A stretch of DNA of 64,000 nt, taken from contig JAPKZQ010000045.1 of assembly GCA_026393675.1 (NCBI GenBank), forward strand, positions 124,001-188,000, written 5' to 3'. Within the stretch, counting starts at the first letter, position 1, and every line of letters begins with the position of its first letter. The translations under genes were made by a program, and so were the position numbers. The notes below the pieces were generated by a model that was not told where the DNA came from, ran no database searches, and saw only the letters and a list, made by a program, of their open reading frames with translations. The stretch comes from Acidobacteriota bacterium. GTDB lineage: Bacteria > Acidobacteriota > Vicinamibacteria > Vicinamibacterales > JAKQTR01. This document shows, piece by piece, positions 38,187-46,835 of the stretch.

Positions 38187-38769
38187 CCGGGTAGAGTCGG
38201 CCCCGCCGTTCGGCCATGATCGCCTCGAGCCAGCGATGAAGGTAGGCCGACACGCGCCGTCCGCGAGCCTGATCGGGGCCGTCGGCGGCCGTCGCCGCCG
38301 CAGCGGCGCCCACGTCACCCCATGACGCCCCGTGCCGTGGGGCACCGGCAGCGGTCTTCTGTCCGACCTCGCGGCGGAGATCCCGCACCAGCTGTTCGAT
38401 GCCCGGATCGCTGCCCGCCAACTCGAACGCGTTCTTGAATTGCTCAATGGCCTCGGGCAGCTCGCCACGGCGGCGGTGCACCTCCGCCAGACCGCGAATC
38501 GCGGCGAGATTCTCGGGGGCGTGCTTCAGCACGTCGGTCAATTCCCGGTAGGCATCATCGGTTTCGCCAAGCTCCAGGAGGGCTCGCCCGAGCGTGACGC
38601 GGGCGGAGGTATATCCTGGATGCCGTTTCAGGCCTGCCGTGCACACCTCGATCGCCTCGCGAAAACTGCCCGCCAGCCGGTACTCCTCGGCCAGCTGGGC
38701 AAAGGCAATCGACGCCGGATCCTTCTGGATCCGGCGCCGAAGATTGTCAATCCGCGGGTTGTCGGGCAT
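38176..38769 (-). CDS. TPR-repeat protein at the end of the pil operon
   Basis: The 197-aa product (from ATG at 38769) has about three tetratricopeptide repeats (residues 15-120; AFAQLAEEYRLAGSFREAIEVCTAGL, ARVTLGRALLELGETDDAYRELTDVL, AAIRGLAEVHRRRGELPEAIEQFKNAF). A low-complexity linker (GAPRHGASWGDVGAAAAATAADG) and a basic C-terminus follow. No signal peptide is seen, so it is probably cytoplasmic and mediates protein contacts. It starts 2 bases behind the PKD gene, so it is translationally tied to it. Its last codons and stop are formed by a tandem repeat unit. Confidence 0.85.
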   Translation of the reverse strand: MPDNPRIDNLRRRIQKDPASIAFAQLAEEYRLAGSFREAIEVCTAGLKRHPGYTSARVTLGRALLELGETDDAYRELTDVLKHAPENLAAIRGLAEVHRRRGELPEAIEQFKNAFELAGSDPGIEQLVRDLRREVGQKTAAGAPRHGASWGDVGAAAAATAADGPDQARGRRVSAYLHRWLEAIMAERRGRLYPAKS

Positions 38770-38771
38770 CG

Positions 38772-40877
38772 CTACTGGATGATAACCGTGACCGTCGTTG
38801 TACCCACACGGTCCCGGCTGTCCGTGATCGTAAGCCTGACAGTATACGTGCCCCCGCTGACGTATTGGTGCGAGGGGTTGTCGTTGGACGCCGTGTTGTT
38901 GACCCCGGAGGCGGCGTCGCCAAAGTCCCATGCCCACGTGCGAATCGTCGCACCGCTGTACAGTCTTGAACCAACAGAGCTGAAGCCGATGGTGATGGGG
39001 TGTGCCCCCGTGGTCGGCGAGAACGTGACCACTGGCTCGGGGTTCCCCGTCCCGACCGTGACCGTCGCGGACTTCGCACCAGTTCGGCCCGCGCTGTCGG
39101 TCACGACGAGGTTGACGACGTAGGTTCCGGCCTGAGTGTACGAGTGGGAGATGATCCGGGTCCCGACGCAGGTTGAATCCCCTGGGCAGGTGACAATCGG
39201 CGTCCCGTCGCCGAAGTTCCAGGCGAGGTTGGTAATCGTCTGGCCCTGCGCGGTCGTGGACGACGACGCGTCGAAGACGACGTTGTCGGAAACGACCGGT
39301 CCGGTCGGCGAGGACGTGAAGTTTGCCGTCGGCGCCGGTGGATTTCCAACCGTGACGGTCTGTACCGCCGATGTCACGCTCTGGCCCACTTCATCGGTCA
39401 CCTTCAACTGAACCGAGTACGTCCCGGCGGTCGTGTACGAGGTGAACGTCGTCACCCCCGTCCCGGTGAAGCCAGCGACGTTGCCGAACGACCATGCGTA
39501 GGACACGATTGTGTGTCCCGCGCCAGGCGTGGATGTCGAACCATTGAAGAAGACACTCTCGTTGACGCCGGGAGACGACGGCGAGAAGGTGAAGGTTGCC
39601 GTCGGCGGAGTCGCACCAGACGCGGTGACGGTCACATTGTTCGTGGTGCTCGCCGTGCTGCCGTTGCTGTCGGTCACGATCAGCCGCACCACGTAGGTCG
39701 CCGCCGATGCGTACGTGTGCGTCGGGTTCACCCCGGTGCCGGTGGACGAATCGCCGAAGTCCCACGTGTAGCCGGTGATCGGGAACTGACTGGACGACCC
39801 ACTGGCGTTGAAGGACACAACCTGGCCCGTGGTCGGCGCCGTCGGCGAGAAACTGAAATGCGCCACAGATCCGCCGGCTCCAATCCCGACGGTCTTCGTG
39901 GCGGTGTTCTTCTTACCAAGATCATCGGTGACCGTGAGCGACACAACGTATTCCTGGACCGCAGGATAGCTCGTGGATACGTTCGCACCGGTTGCCGTCT
40001 GGTCGTTGCCGAAGTCCCATGCGTAGCTGACGACGGTCCTGCCGGCCGCCGCGGTCGACCCGGTTCCATTGAAGAAGATCCGCTGGTTGACCACCGGATT
40101 GGTGGGCGAGAACACGAAACTCGCCGTCGGCGACGAGGTATCTCTGACGGTGACATCTCCGGTCGTGGTCCCGGTGAGGCCCCGGTCGTCTGCTACGGTC
40201 AGCCGGACGGTGAAGGTGCCTCCCTCCACGAACCGGTGTGTGACCGGCGAACCGCTTCCGGTCGAACCGTCGCCGAAGTCCCAGGCGTACGTGACGATGC
40301 GCGCGCCGGTGACGGTGCTGAGCCCGCCATCGAACACGACGTCAGTTCCGGCGAGAGGGTTGTTGGGCGTAAAGGCCATGACGGCCTTGGGCGCGTTCGA
40401 GGGAGGAATAACAATGCCAGGCGAGGTGAGGCGGATGGTGACGCTTCGGGCCGTCGCTCCGGCGGCGTCGGCGCCTACCGGCGTCGCGAGAATCGTGACC
40501 GACGACAACACGTCGGCCGCCGATTGTGGCGCGTCGGGCGCGGTGTAGGAGGCCGTGGCCCGCCCATCACCACCGGTCACGAGTTGTTTGCTGGAGAGTT
40601 GCCCGAAGTCGGCGACCACGCCGTTTACCCTGGTCTCCAGACGGATGGGCAGATTCGCAATCGGCTGACTGCGGGCGTCGCGCGCCTGAATGGTGATCTG
40701 CGACTGCGAGGCGCCGTCCTGCGTGATGGTGTCCGGGCTCGCGTAGATCGTAATCGCGGTCGCCAGTTCCGAAGGCCCCGCCAGCGGCGGTGCATCCTGC
40801 GTCTTGGCCTTGCAGCCAAGGCTGCCCGCCAACGCCACTCCCGCGATCAGTGCGACGACGTTGATTCTACGCGTCAT
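38772..40877 (-). CDS. Exported protein with Big_1-like and six PKD domains
   Basis: The 701-aa protein begins with a signal ending in GSLGCKAK; the Cys suggests a lipoprotein, although the lipobox is not canonical. Residues about 40-160 resemble a bacterial Ig-like (Big_1/invasin) domain (ITIYASPDTITQDGASQSQITIQA). Six PKD domains follow (about 170-700), each with YAWDFGD or a variant and a THTY/YVVSLTVTDD-type end. PKD domains occur in surface or periplasmic proteins and bind proteins or glycans. The gene lies 155 bases behind the pil-linked lipoprotein, with 28-bp repeats in the gap. A pilus-related or surface role is inference. Confidence 0.85.
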   Translation of the reverse strand: MTRRINVVALIAGVALAGSLGCKAKTQDAPPLAGPSELATAITIYASPDTITQDGASQSQITIQARDARSQPIANLPIRLETRVNGVVADFGQLSSKQLVTGGDGRATASYTAPDAPQSAADVLSSVTILATPVGADAAGATARSVTIRLTSPGIVIPPSNAPKAVMAFTPNNPLAGTDVVFDGGLSTVTGARIVTYAWDFGDGSTGSGSPVTHRFVEGGTFTVRLTVADDRGLTGTTTGDVTVRDTSSPTASFVFSPTNPVVNQRIFFNGTGSTAAAGRTVVSYAWDFGNDQTATGANVSTSYPAVQEYVVSLTVTDDLGKKNTATKTVGIGAGGSVAHFSFSPTAPTTGQVVSFNASGSSSQFPITGYTWDFGDSSTGTGVNPTHTYASAATYVVRLIVTDSNGSTASTTNNVTVTASGATPPTATFTFSPSSPGVNESVFFNGSTSTPGAGHTIVSYAWSFGNVAGFTGTGVTTFTSYTTAGTYSVQLKVTDEVGQSVTSAVQTVTVGNPPAPTANFTSSPTGPVVSDNVVFDASSSTTAQGQTITNLAWNFGDGTPIVTCPGDSTCVGTRIISHSYTQAGTYVVNLVVTDSAGRTGAKSATVTVGTGNPEPVVTFSPTTGAHPITIGFSSVGSRLYSGATIRTWAWDFGDAASGVNNTASNDNPSHQYVSGGTYTVRLTITDSRDRVGTTTVTVIIQ

Positions 40878-40971
40878 GGTCCTGCCCCGTCCCCATGCAG
40901 CCCGTGCTGCGCTCATTACGAACTCTCCGGCCGGCCGCTCGCATCCGTTGCGGGCGCGATCAATCGCGCCC

Positions 40972-41055
40972 CTACGTCAAATCGGGTCGTCCCAATCACC
41001 CACGTCAGATCGGGTCGCCTCAATCACGCCCGTCAGGCCGGGTCGGCCCAGTCGG
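40972..41055. repeat. Three ~28-bp tandem repeats at a lipoprotein 3' end
   Basis: Units 40972-40999 and 41000-41027 share CACGTCARATCGGGTCG-type cores; unit 41028-41055 is more diverged. The third unit covers the last codons and the TGA of the minus-strand lipoprotein gene. Just beside lies the hairpin GGGCGCGATCAATCGCGCCC (40952-40971). Confidence 0.7.
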
Positions 41056-41656
41056 CAAAGTTCACCGAGATGGTGCCCGTCACGGACACCTGATTGCCGT
41101 TCTGGTCCTGCCCGTAGAACGTCACGTCGGCGAGCGTGGAGATGATGATGTCTCCCCCGCTGCCGCGCAGTTCCGCCAGCGGCGACTCGAGTTTGGCCTG
41201 CGCCCGGACCAGGACGAAGACCAGCGAACCGCCGGCCGAGTCGAAGGTGCCGGTGGCCGCGCCGTCAAACGCATAGGGCACGTCGACGCCCTGCGTGTTC
41301 CGGCCATCCGATCGCCGGAACGACACGTGGGAGCGCGTCACGGTCACCCAGTTGGTGGTCGTCGGCGCGTTGGGCGACGCGGCGGTGCCGGGGTCCTTGA
41401 GCGCCATGCGCAACGTGACCTTGCCCGGGTCCTCGTAGATGCTGCCCTTGGTCAGCACGTCGGACTGCAGAGTGGTCGAGAAGGTGTCGGGCTTAGCGCC
41501 CGATGCCGCCTGCAGCAAATCGATGAGGAGGTACGACGAGGCCCGTCCCGTCGAATTCATCTGCCCGCACGCGCTGATCGCCGCCAGCGCCAGGGTGAGG
41601 AAGCCGCAGCCGATCCATCGCGAAGCGGCGCGTCGGGTGTGCCATCTGTCCTGCAT
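41033..41656 (-). CDS. Lipoprotein of unknown function next to pilQ
   Basis: This 207-aa protein has a type II signal: basic N-terminus, hydrophobic segment, then AISAC (lipobox, Cys near residue 30). The remainder is probably beta-rich (TLQSDVLTKGSIYEDPGKVTLRMALKD, WVTVTRSHVSFRRSDG, ADVTFYGQDQNGNQVSVTGTISVNF). I do not recognise a named family. It starts 29 bases behind pilQ and is thus in the pil operon; a role at the outer membrane near the secretin, such as pilotin-like or accessory, is possible but unproven. Its last codons and stop lie within a 28-bp repeat. Confidence 0.8.
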   Translation of the reverse strand: MQDRWHTRRAASRWIGCGFLTLALAAISACGQMNSTGRASSYLLIDLLQAASGAKPDTFSTTLQSDVLTKGSIYEDPGKVTLRMALKDPGTAASPNAPTTTNWVTVTRSHVSFRRSDGRNTQGVDVPYAFDGAATGTFDSAGGSLVFVLVRAQAKLESPLAELRGSGGDIIISTLADVTFYGQDQNGNQVSVTGTISVNFADWADPA

Positions 41657-41685
41657 ATCGCCTTCTCCTGCCCTCTATCCGCCGG

Positions 41686-44073
41686 CTACCGGCGGATCCG
41701 CGGCGTGATGAAAATCAGAAGCTCACGGTTCTCGTCGGTGAACGAGTCACGCTTAAACAGCCACCCGAGCAGCGGGATCCGCGACATCACGGGCACCTTG
41801 TCGTTCTGTGCCTGCTCCTGGCTCACGACAATGCCGCCGATGACGATGGTGTCGTTATCGTTGACGAGCACCTGGGTCCAGGCACGCTGCGTGTTGATCG
41901 GGGGAATGCCGTTGACCGCCTTCGAAAAGTCAGCGCTCGAGTTCTCGAGCTTGACGTCCATGATGACGGTGTTCGACGCGGTGATCTGCGGCCGCACCTT
42001 CAAGGTGAGCGCGGCGTCCTTGAAAGTGACCGTCGTGGTGTTGTTCGACACCACCTGGATCGGGATCTGGATGCCCTGCGTCATCTCCGCTTCGTAGTTG
42101 TTCTGCATCATCACGCGGGGTGACGAAAGCACGCGGAGATTGCCCTTCTGCTCGAGCGCGGAGAGCGCCACGTCGAGATTGAAGGCGCCGTTGACCGAGC
42201 CCATCGCCAGGCCGACCGCGCTGCTGGCGGCGGTGACGCCCAGGTTGACCGCGTTGTTCAGGGCCCCGCCCTGCGCGGTCTGCGACGTGCCGCCGCTGCG
42301 GCCGCTGACCCCGACCTGGTTCGGGAAGGTGATCGGCGTCGTGTTGGCCAGTTGCGGCACGGCCCTGCCCGACAGGCCCCACTGCACGCCAAGAGCGCGG
42401 GCGCTGTCGCGCGACGTCTGGACGATGCGGGCCTCGACTTCCACCTGCGGCTCGGGGCGATCGAGCGTGTTGACCAACTGCGAGGCCCGTTCGAGCGCCG
42501 CCGGCAGGTCGCTGATGATGAGCGTGTTTGTCCGCGGATCCACCTGCACGTCGCCGCGCTTTGTCAGCACGCTCTTCAGCAACAGCATCTGCATGTCGGC
42601 AGCCTTCGCATAGCTCAACGTCTTGGTCAGCACCTTCAGCTCGCCCGAGGTGGCCTGCGCTTCCTTCAGCTTCTGGCGTGCCGCTTCTTCGGCGGCGAGG
42701 TCGTCCAGTTTCGCGATCCGCACGACGTTGTTCTCAATGGTGTAGCCTAACTTGTTGGCGCCGAGGATCTGCTCGAGCGCCTGATCCCACGGCACGTCCT
42801 TCAAGACGATGTCGACGGTCCCGTTGATGCTGGGATCGACGATGACGTTGAGACCACTGATCTCGGTGAAGCTGCGCAGGACCGCTCGCAAGTCGGCCTG
42901 CTGGAAGTCGAAGCTGATCAGGTGGCCGGTGTACTTTTTGACGCCCTGGCCAGACGGATCGGCCTGCGTTGCCTGGGCCGGAGCCGGTATTGTGACGTTC
43001 GGGGCCGGGGCAGCCGGCGGTGCGGGTTTCACCTCGGGCTGCGGGGCTGCCGCAGGCGGAGGCTCGGGTCGAGGAGTCTGGGGCGGCACCACGCCAGGCG
43101 TCGGCGATGGCGCAGGGGTTGGCGGCACGGCCGGCGTCGGGTCAAGGAGGATCGTGAGGCCGGACTCGGTTGTCTCGACGCGATGCGCGACCGGATATTT
43201 AAGATCAATGACGGCGCGCGTGACGAGCGGCTGCCAACTGTTGATGGCCACTCGGATCTTATCGATCGGTCCCTTCCCCACCGCCGTGACCGCCGGCACC
43301 TTGGTGAGGACCTGCGGGAAGTCGATCACGAGTCGGGCTGGCAGCAACCTGGTTGGCTCGACCGACGAGGGCTCTAGTCGGCCCGTGCCGGTGAATCGCA
43401 CGCGAGTGCCGTCGGGCCCGGTCGTGATTTCGATCCCGGTCAACGTACCTACGACGCCTGGCTGCTCGGCCGTCGACGGCTTCTGGGCGGCCGGTGAAGC
43501 AGACTCCGCCGGCGCCTTGACGGGCGGCTTGACGACGGTCTGCGGGGCTGCTGCCGGAGCCGACGACTCGCCCTGCGGCACGGCGGACGCCGCACGCGGG
43601 CCCGCGCCGGAGGCTCCGATGGCCGCATCACCGAGGCGCGCGCCGAACTCGACGATCACCGTGTTCCACCTGCTGCGCACGGTCGGTCTGCCGGGCTTGG
43701 CGAGCGTCAGCTTGACGCGGGCGATGCTGGTGCCGTCATCGGCTTTCGCGGCTTCAACGCTCAGGTCAGAGAGCACGCCCTTCTGTTTCTCGAGGAACGG
43801 TGATGATCCGATCGTGACATCGCGCAGGTCTACCAGTAGCGTCAGGGGGTCCGGCTGCGCCGTCACGTAGGCGACCGGCTCGCTAGTCTCGATCACGACG
43901 GCCGTCGCGCGCCCCTCGATCCGGGTCGAGACATTCACCAGCCGTGCCCTGCCCAAGCCGTCGCCGGCAACGTGCAGGGGCGAGATCAGAAGCACTACGC
44001 CTGCCACCAGCCAGACCAGGCGGCCCGCTCGCGTCATCCGGCGATTCGACGATTCTTGGCGGCCCATCGACAT
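41686..44073 (-). CDS. pilQ: Type IV pilus secretin PilQ
   Basis: This 795-aa outer-membrane secretin has a signal peptide (about 12-39), two AMIN domains (about 42-145 and 205-310) that would bind peptidoglycan, a Pro-rich linker (315-370), the secretin N-domains (about 380-545, FDFQQADLRAVLRSFTEISGLNVIVDPSINGTVDIVLKDVPWDQAL) and the C-terminal secretin barrel. The latter includes GIQIPIQVVSNNTTTV and NDNDTIVIGGIV and ends KVPVMSRIPLLGWLFKRDSFTDENRELLIFITPRI. ATG at 44073 follows GAGAGGAAGG by six bases. It forms the pore for pilus extrusion. Confidence 0.95.
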   Translation of the reverse strand: MSMGRQESSNRRMTRAGRLVWLVAGVVLLISPLHVAGDGLGRARLVNVSTRIEGRATAVVIETSEPVAYVTAQPDPLTLLVDLRDVTIGSSPFLEKQKGVLSDLSVEAAKADDGTSIARVKLTLAKPGRPTVRSRWNTVIVEFGARLGDAAIGASGAGPRAASAVPQGESSAPAAAPQTVVKPPVKAPAESASPAAQKPSTAEQPGVVGTLTGIEITTGPDGTRVRFTGTGRLEPSSVEPTRLLPARLVIDFPQVLTKVPAVTAVGKGPIDKIRVAINSWQPLVTRAVIDLKYPVAHRVETTESGLTILLDPTPAVPPTPAPSPTPGVVPPQTPRPEPPPAAAPQPEVKPAPPAAPAPNVTIPAPAQATQADPSGQGVKKYTGHLISFDFQQADLRAVLRSFTEISGLNVIVDPSINGTVDIVLKDVPWDQALEQILGANKLGYTIENNVVRIAKLDDLAAEEAARQKLKEAQATSGELKVLTKTLSYAKAADMQMLLLKSVLTKRGDVQVDPRTNTLIISDLPAALERASQLVNTLDRPEPQVEVEARIVQTSRDSARALGVQWGLSGRAVPQLANTTPITFPNQVGVSGRSGGTSQTAQGGALNNAVNLGVTAASSAVGLAMGSVNGAFNLDVALSALEQKGNLRVLSSPRVMMQNNYEAEMTQGIQIPIQVVSNNTTTVTFKDAALTLKVRPQITASNTVIMDVKLENSSADFSKAVNGIPPINTQRAWTQVLVNDNDTIVIGGIVVSQEQAQNDKVPVMSRIPLLGWLFKRDSFTDENRELLIFITPRIRR

Positions 44074-44092
44074 CACAGCCTTCCTCTCGGCG

Positions 44093-44551
44093 TTACTTCT
44101 GCTCGATCATGGGGCGCAGCGTCTTGCGCACCTCTCGCTGTTTGGTCACCGACAGCGGATCATTGACGTCCTGCATCAGGATGAGCGCGTTCGCCGTGAT
44201 AGCTCGCACGAACCCGTCAAGAAATCGATCGTTGACGCGCACCAGGTACGTCTTGTTGTCCGGCCCCTGGACGAGCGCAATATTGTCGCCGCGGCTCTGC
44301 AGGATGCCCTTGAGCGCAATCTCGTTGACCAGCAGGCTGCGGACCCCATCTACCACCTTGCCGTCGGGCCGACGCACCGTCTCCCGGCCACGGCGCAGCA
44401 GGCTGACAAACGGATCGCGGCGCCCTTCCGGGTTGTAGGCGTACGCCGGCGGCGCGGTCGCGCTGGGCTGCGGCGGCACCATCCGGCGCGCCGGTTCCTG
44501 ACCGCTCGCCGACACGGCCACGAGCAGAAACGCCAGCAACCAGGGCCTCAC
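44093..44551 (-). CDS. pilP: Type IV pilus assembly protein PilP
   Basis: This 152-aa protein begins at a GTG overlapping the pilO stop (GTGA), with GGAG 7 bases upstream. A signal segment (PWLLAFLLVAVSASGQ) is followed by YNPEGRRDPFVSLL, the typical PilP start of its folded domain, and LKGILQSRGDNIALVQGPDNKTYLVRVNDRFLDGFV. PilP is usually a lipoprotein; here no Cys follows the signal peptide, so it may be soluble or anchored otherwise. It links the PilNO inner-membrane complex to the PilQ secretin. Confidence 0.9.
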   Translation of the reverse strand: MRPWLLAFLLVAVSASGQEPARRMVPPQPSATAPPAYAYNPEGRRDPFVSLLRRGRETVRRPDGKVVDGVRSLLVNEIALKGILQSRGDNIALVQGPDNKTYLVRVNDRFLDGFVRAITANALILMQDVNDPLSVTKQREVRKTLRPMIEQK

Positions 44552-45135
44552 TTCTTGACTCCTGTATCTGGCTTGGCGGCGTCCACCAACACGAACGTGG
44601 TCGCCACGAACGCGACCTGGATGCTGGTGTTGGGATCGGGCTTGTCCTTGGCCCGGATGCGCACGTTGCCGATGTTGATGATGCGCGAGAACCTCGAGAT
44701 CCGATCGAAGAACATCCCGAGGCTGTGGTACGTCCCATCGAGCTCGACGTTGATGGGCCATTCGGCGTGCATCTGCTTGGCCACCACCGGCGCAGGCGTG
44801 AACAATCTGATCGTCAGGTTCGACTGCATCGCCAGCGTCTGGAGACTGCGAAGCAGGTCTCCGAAATCCTTCTCTTCCGGCAGGACCGCCCGAAGTCCGT
44901 CGAGCCGCTTCTGCAACTCCGCCACCTGGGCTCGGAACTGCGGCAGCTTGCCCGCGATGGCCATCCCCTTGCGGATCTCCACCCGAAGCGCGTCCAGCTG
45001 CACCTGCTGCTCGGTCTGCTCGGCGATCACGGGCGTGGCGTACAGGTAGTAGAACGCCGCCACGCCGCAGATGGCGAGGGCGACAAAGGCTCCAGCCTGG
45101 GTGTACCACGGCCATTTATTCAGACTCAGGTCCAT
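44548..45135 (-). CDS. pilO: Type IV pilus assembly protein PilO
   Basis: The 195-aa protein has one N-terminal membrane helix (about 12-32), a coiled coil (35-85) and the ferredoxin-like periplasmic domain (LRSLQTLAMQSNLTIRLFTPAPV... WPINVELDGTYHSLGMFFDRISRFSRIINIGNVRIRAK). PilO forms heterodimers with PilN and is required for pilus alignment between membranes. It lies 57 bases behind pilN and overlaps pilP. Confidence 0.93.
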   Translation of the reverse strand: MDLSLNKWPWYTQAGAFVALAICGVAAFYYLYATPVIAEQTEQQVQLDALRVEIRKGMAIAGKLPQFRAQVAELQKRLDGLRAVLPEEKDFGDLLRSLQTLAMQSNLTIRLFTPAPVVAKQMHAEWPINVELDGTYHSLGMFFDRISRFSRIINIGNVRIRAKDKPDPNTSIQVAFVATTFVLVDAAKPDTGVKK

Positions 45136-45192
45136 GACTTCTTCAGTCGTATCGGGGTCAACCCTGTCCGGCTTTACCGGAATTGCACAACG

Positions 45193-45777
45193 TCAGGCGC
45201 CCGGAGGCGCGAATCGGGCCTTGATCGTGAACCGGATCAGAGTCGTCTCGGCCCCCTGTACCTGATCCAGCTGGCTGTCGATGATTTCGACAGGCTTCTT
45301 GAACCACCCGCTCCGCTCGAGGTTGCCCACGAAATCGGACAGCGAGGTCAACGCGATGCACCGCCCTTCGACCGTCAGGTCGCTGCCCTTCTGTTCGAGT
45401 TGCGTGAGCCATAGCTGGTCGGGCAGGCTGCGGCTGATCTCGTCCAGCATGTGGACCGGACCGTTCTGTCCGCGCCGCAACTGCTCAATCAGGGTCACCC
45501 GCTGCTGCAGTTGCGCCCGCTGATCCTCGTACTTCTGCACTTGGACGATGTTGGACCGCAGCCGCTGGCTCTCCTGCTGGGCATTCGCCAGCTGCTCCGC
45601 CAGCCGGCTCGACTCCTGTTGCAGCGACCAGTACCACCAGGCCACACCGACGCCAGCCACGGCGAGAATCAGCGTGCATGCGACCGTGACTTTCTGGCCG
45701 GACCCGTCAAACGAGGAGACGGCCCGACGATGCCTGGGCTGCTCGCGTTCGGGGCTCAGCAGATTGATGTGGATCAT
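45193..45777 (-). CDS. pilN: Type IV pilus assembly protein PilN
   Basis: The 194-aa product starts MIHINLLSPER, the classical cytoplasmic PilN tail (INLLP-like) that binds PilM. One membrane helix (about 30-50), a coiled coil (52-95) and a periplasmic domain follow (SRSLPDQLWLTQLEQKGSDLTVEGRCIALTSLSDFVGNLERSGWF). The ATG overlaps the pilM stop (ATGA), giving translational coupling of the interacting partners. Confidence 0.93.
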   Translation of the reverse strand: MIHINLLSPEREQPRHRRAVSSFDGSGQKVTVACTLILAVAGVGVAWWYWSLQQESSRLAEQLANAQQESQRLRSNIVQVQKYEDQRAQLQQRVTLIEQLRRGQNGPVHMLDEISRSLPDQLWLTQLEQKGSDLTVEGRCIALTSLSDFVGNLERSGWFKKPVEIIDSQLDQVQGAETTLIRFTIKARFAPPGA

Positions 45778-46835
45778 CGGTCGCCCTCCCGCCGCAGCGC
45801 CAACCCCACGGCCACGACCGAGGTCGGGGCCACCTCGTCTGCGGCGACGCCGAACTTCGCGGCGTCGAACGGAATGCGCCGGAACGGATCGAGCGGTTCC
45901 ACCGGCAGCCCGAATCGCTCGCTGAGCGCGCTGACGAACCCGTCGACGCGGGAGCCGCCGCCGCAAAGCATGATGCGGTCGAGGCGATCGGAGGTGGCCG
46001 TCGCGCGGAAGAAGTCGAAGGTCTTCTGGATTTCGAGCAGCACGTTCTCGGTCACCGCCTTCAGCACCGGACGCATCTCCTGCATCTGCGCGCCTGCGAC
46101 GGCCTCGCCGCGCTTGGCCTGCTCCGCCTGCCCGAACGGCAGGTTGAACTCGCGCTGGATGGCTTCGGTGAACGCATTGCCGCCGACCGAGATGTCGCGG
46201 GTGAACGCGGAGGCTCCGCCGCAGACGATGTTGATGTTGATGCCGCTGGCCCCCACATTCATCAACACGTTCACTGCGGCCGGGTCCGTGTCGTAGTTGG
46301 CCTCGAAGGCGTTCTGCATCGCGAAGGCATCGACGTCGATCACGACAGGCACGCGACCGGCCTGTGCGATCACGCTCGTGTAGTCCCCGATCTTGTCCTT
46401 CTTGGCCGCCACCAGCAGCACATCCATCGCCGTCTTCCCGCTCGCGCCGCCCGCATCGAGAATCTGATAGTCGAGATTGACGTCCTGCACGTCGAAGGGA
46501 ATGTACTGCTCAGCCTCCCAGCGAATCGTCTCGGCCAACTCCGCCTCGGTCATCTGCGGAAGACTGATCTTCTTGACGATGACGGCGTTGCCGGAGAGCG
46601 ATGCCGCCATGTCGCGGGACTTGATGCCGGCCTGGTCGAGCACGCGACGAATGGCGTCGGCGACCCCGGCCCCGTCGATGATGGCGCCATCGACGATGCT
46701 GTCGGGCGGGATCGCTTCGCTCGCAATCGCGGCGATGCGGTACCCCCCGCCAGCTGACTTGAGTTCGACCGCCTTGACGGCACTCGATCCAATGTCGAGC
46801 CCGACGACCGTTCTGGATTTGCCGATGCCGAACAC
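45774..46835 (-). CDS. pilM: Type IV pilus assembly protein PilM (actin-like ATPase)
   Basis: The 353-aa cytoplasmic protein has the FtsA/MreB-like fold: VVGLDIGSSAVKAVEL near residue 9, RWEAEQYIPFDVQDVNLDYQIL near 110, NVLMNVGASGININIV near 190 and IMLCGGGSRVDGFVSALSERFGLPVEPLDP near 285. I take GTG at 46835 since AGGGA lies 8 bases before it and the product begins like other PilM proteins. A GTG at 46961 would add 42 unlikely residues over structured sequence. PilM binds the PilN tail inside the cell. It heads the pil operon. Confidence 0.92.
   Translation of the reverse strand: MFGIGKSRTVVGLDIGSSAVKAVELKSAGGGYRIAAIASEAIPPDSIVDGAIIDGAGVADAIRRVLDQAGIKSRDMAASLSGNAVIVKKISLPQMTEAELAETIRWEAEQYIPFDVQDVNLDYQILDAGGASGKTAMDVLLVAAKKDKIGDYTSVIAQAGRVPVVIDVDAFAMQNAFEANYDTDPAAVNVLMNVGASGININIVCGGASAFTRDISVGGNAFTEAIQREFNLPFGQAEQAKRGEAVAGAQMQEMRPVLKAVTENVLLEIQKTFDFFRATATSDRLDRIMLCGGGSRVDGFVSALSERFGLPVEPLDPFRRIPFDAAKFGVAADEVAPTSVVAVGLALRREGDR

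Noticed and set aside
37932-38219. Small repetitive protein read from the 47-bp repeats
   Set aside because: The period is not a multiple of three, so each unit is read in a different frame. The open frame arises from lack of stops in GC-rich DNA.
39513-41093. 526-aa plus-strand open frame opposite the PKD gene
   Set aside because: Arg/Gly-rich composition, no motif, fully antisense to a gene with six clear PKD domains; a GC-driven shadow frame.
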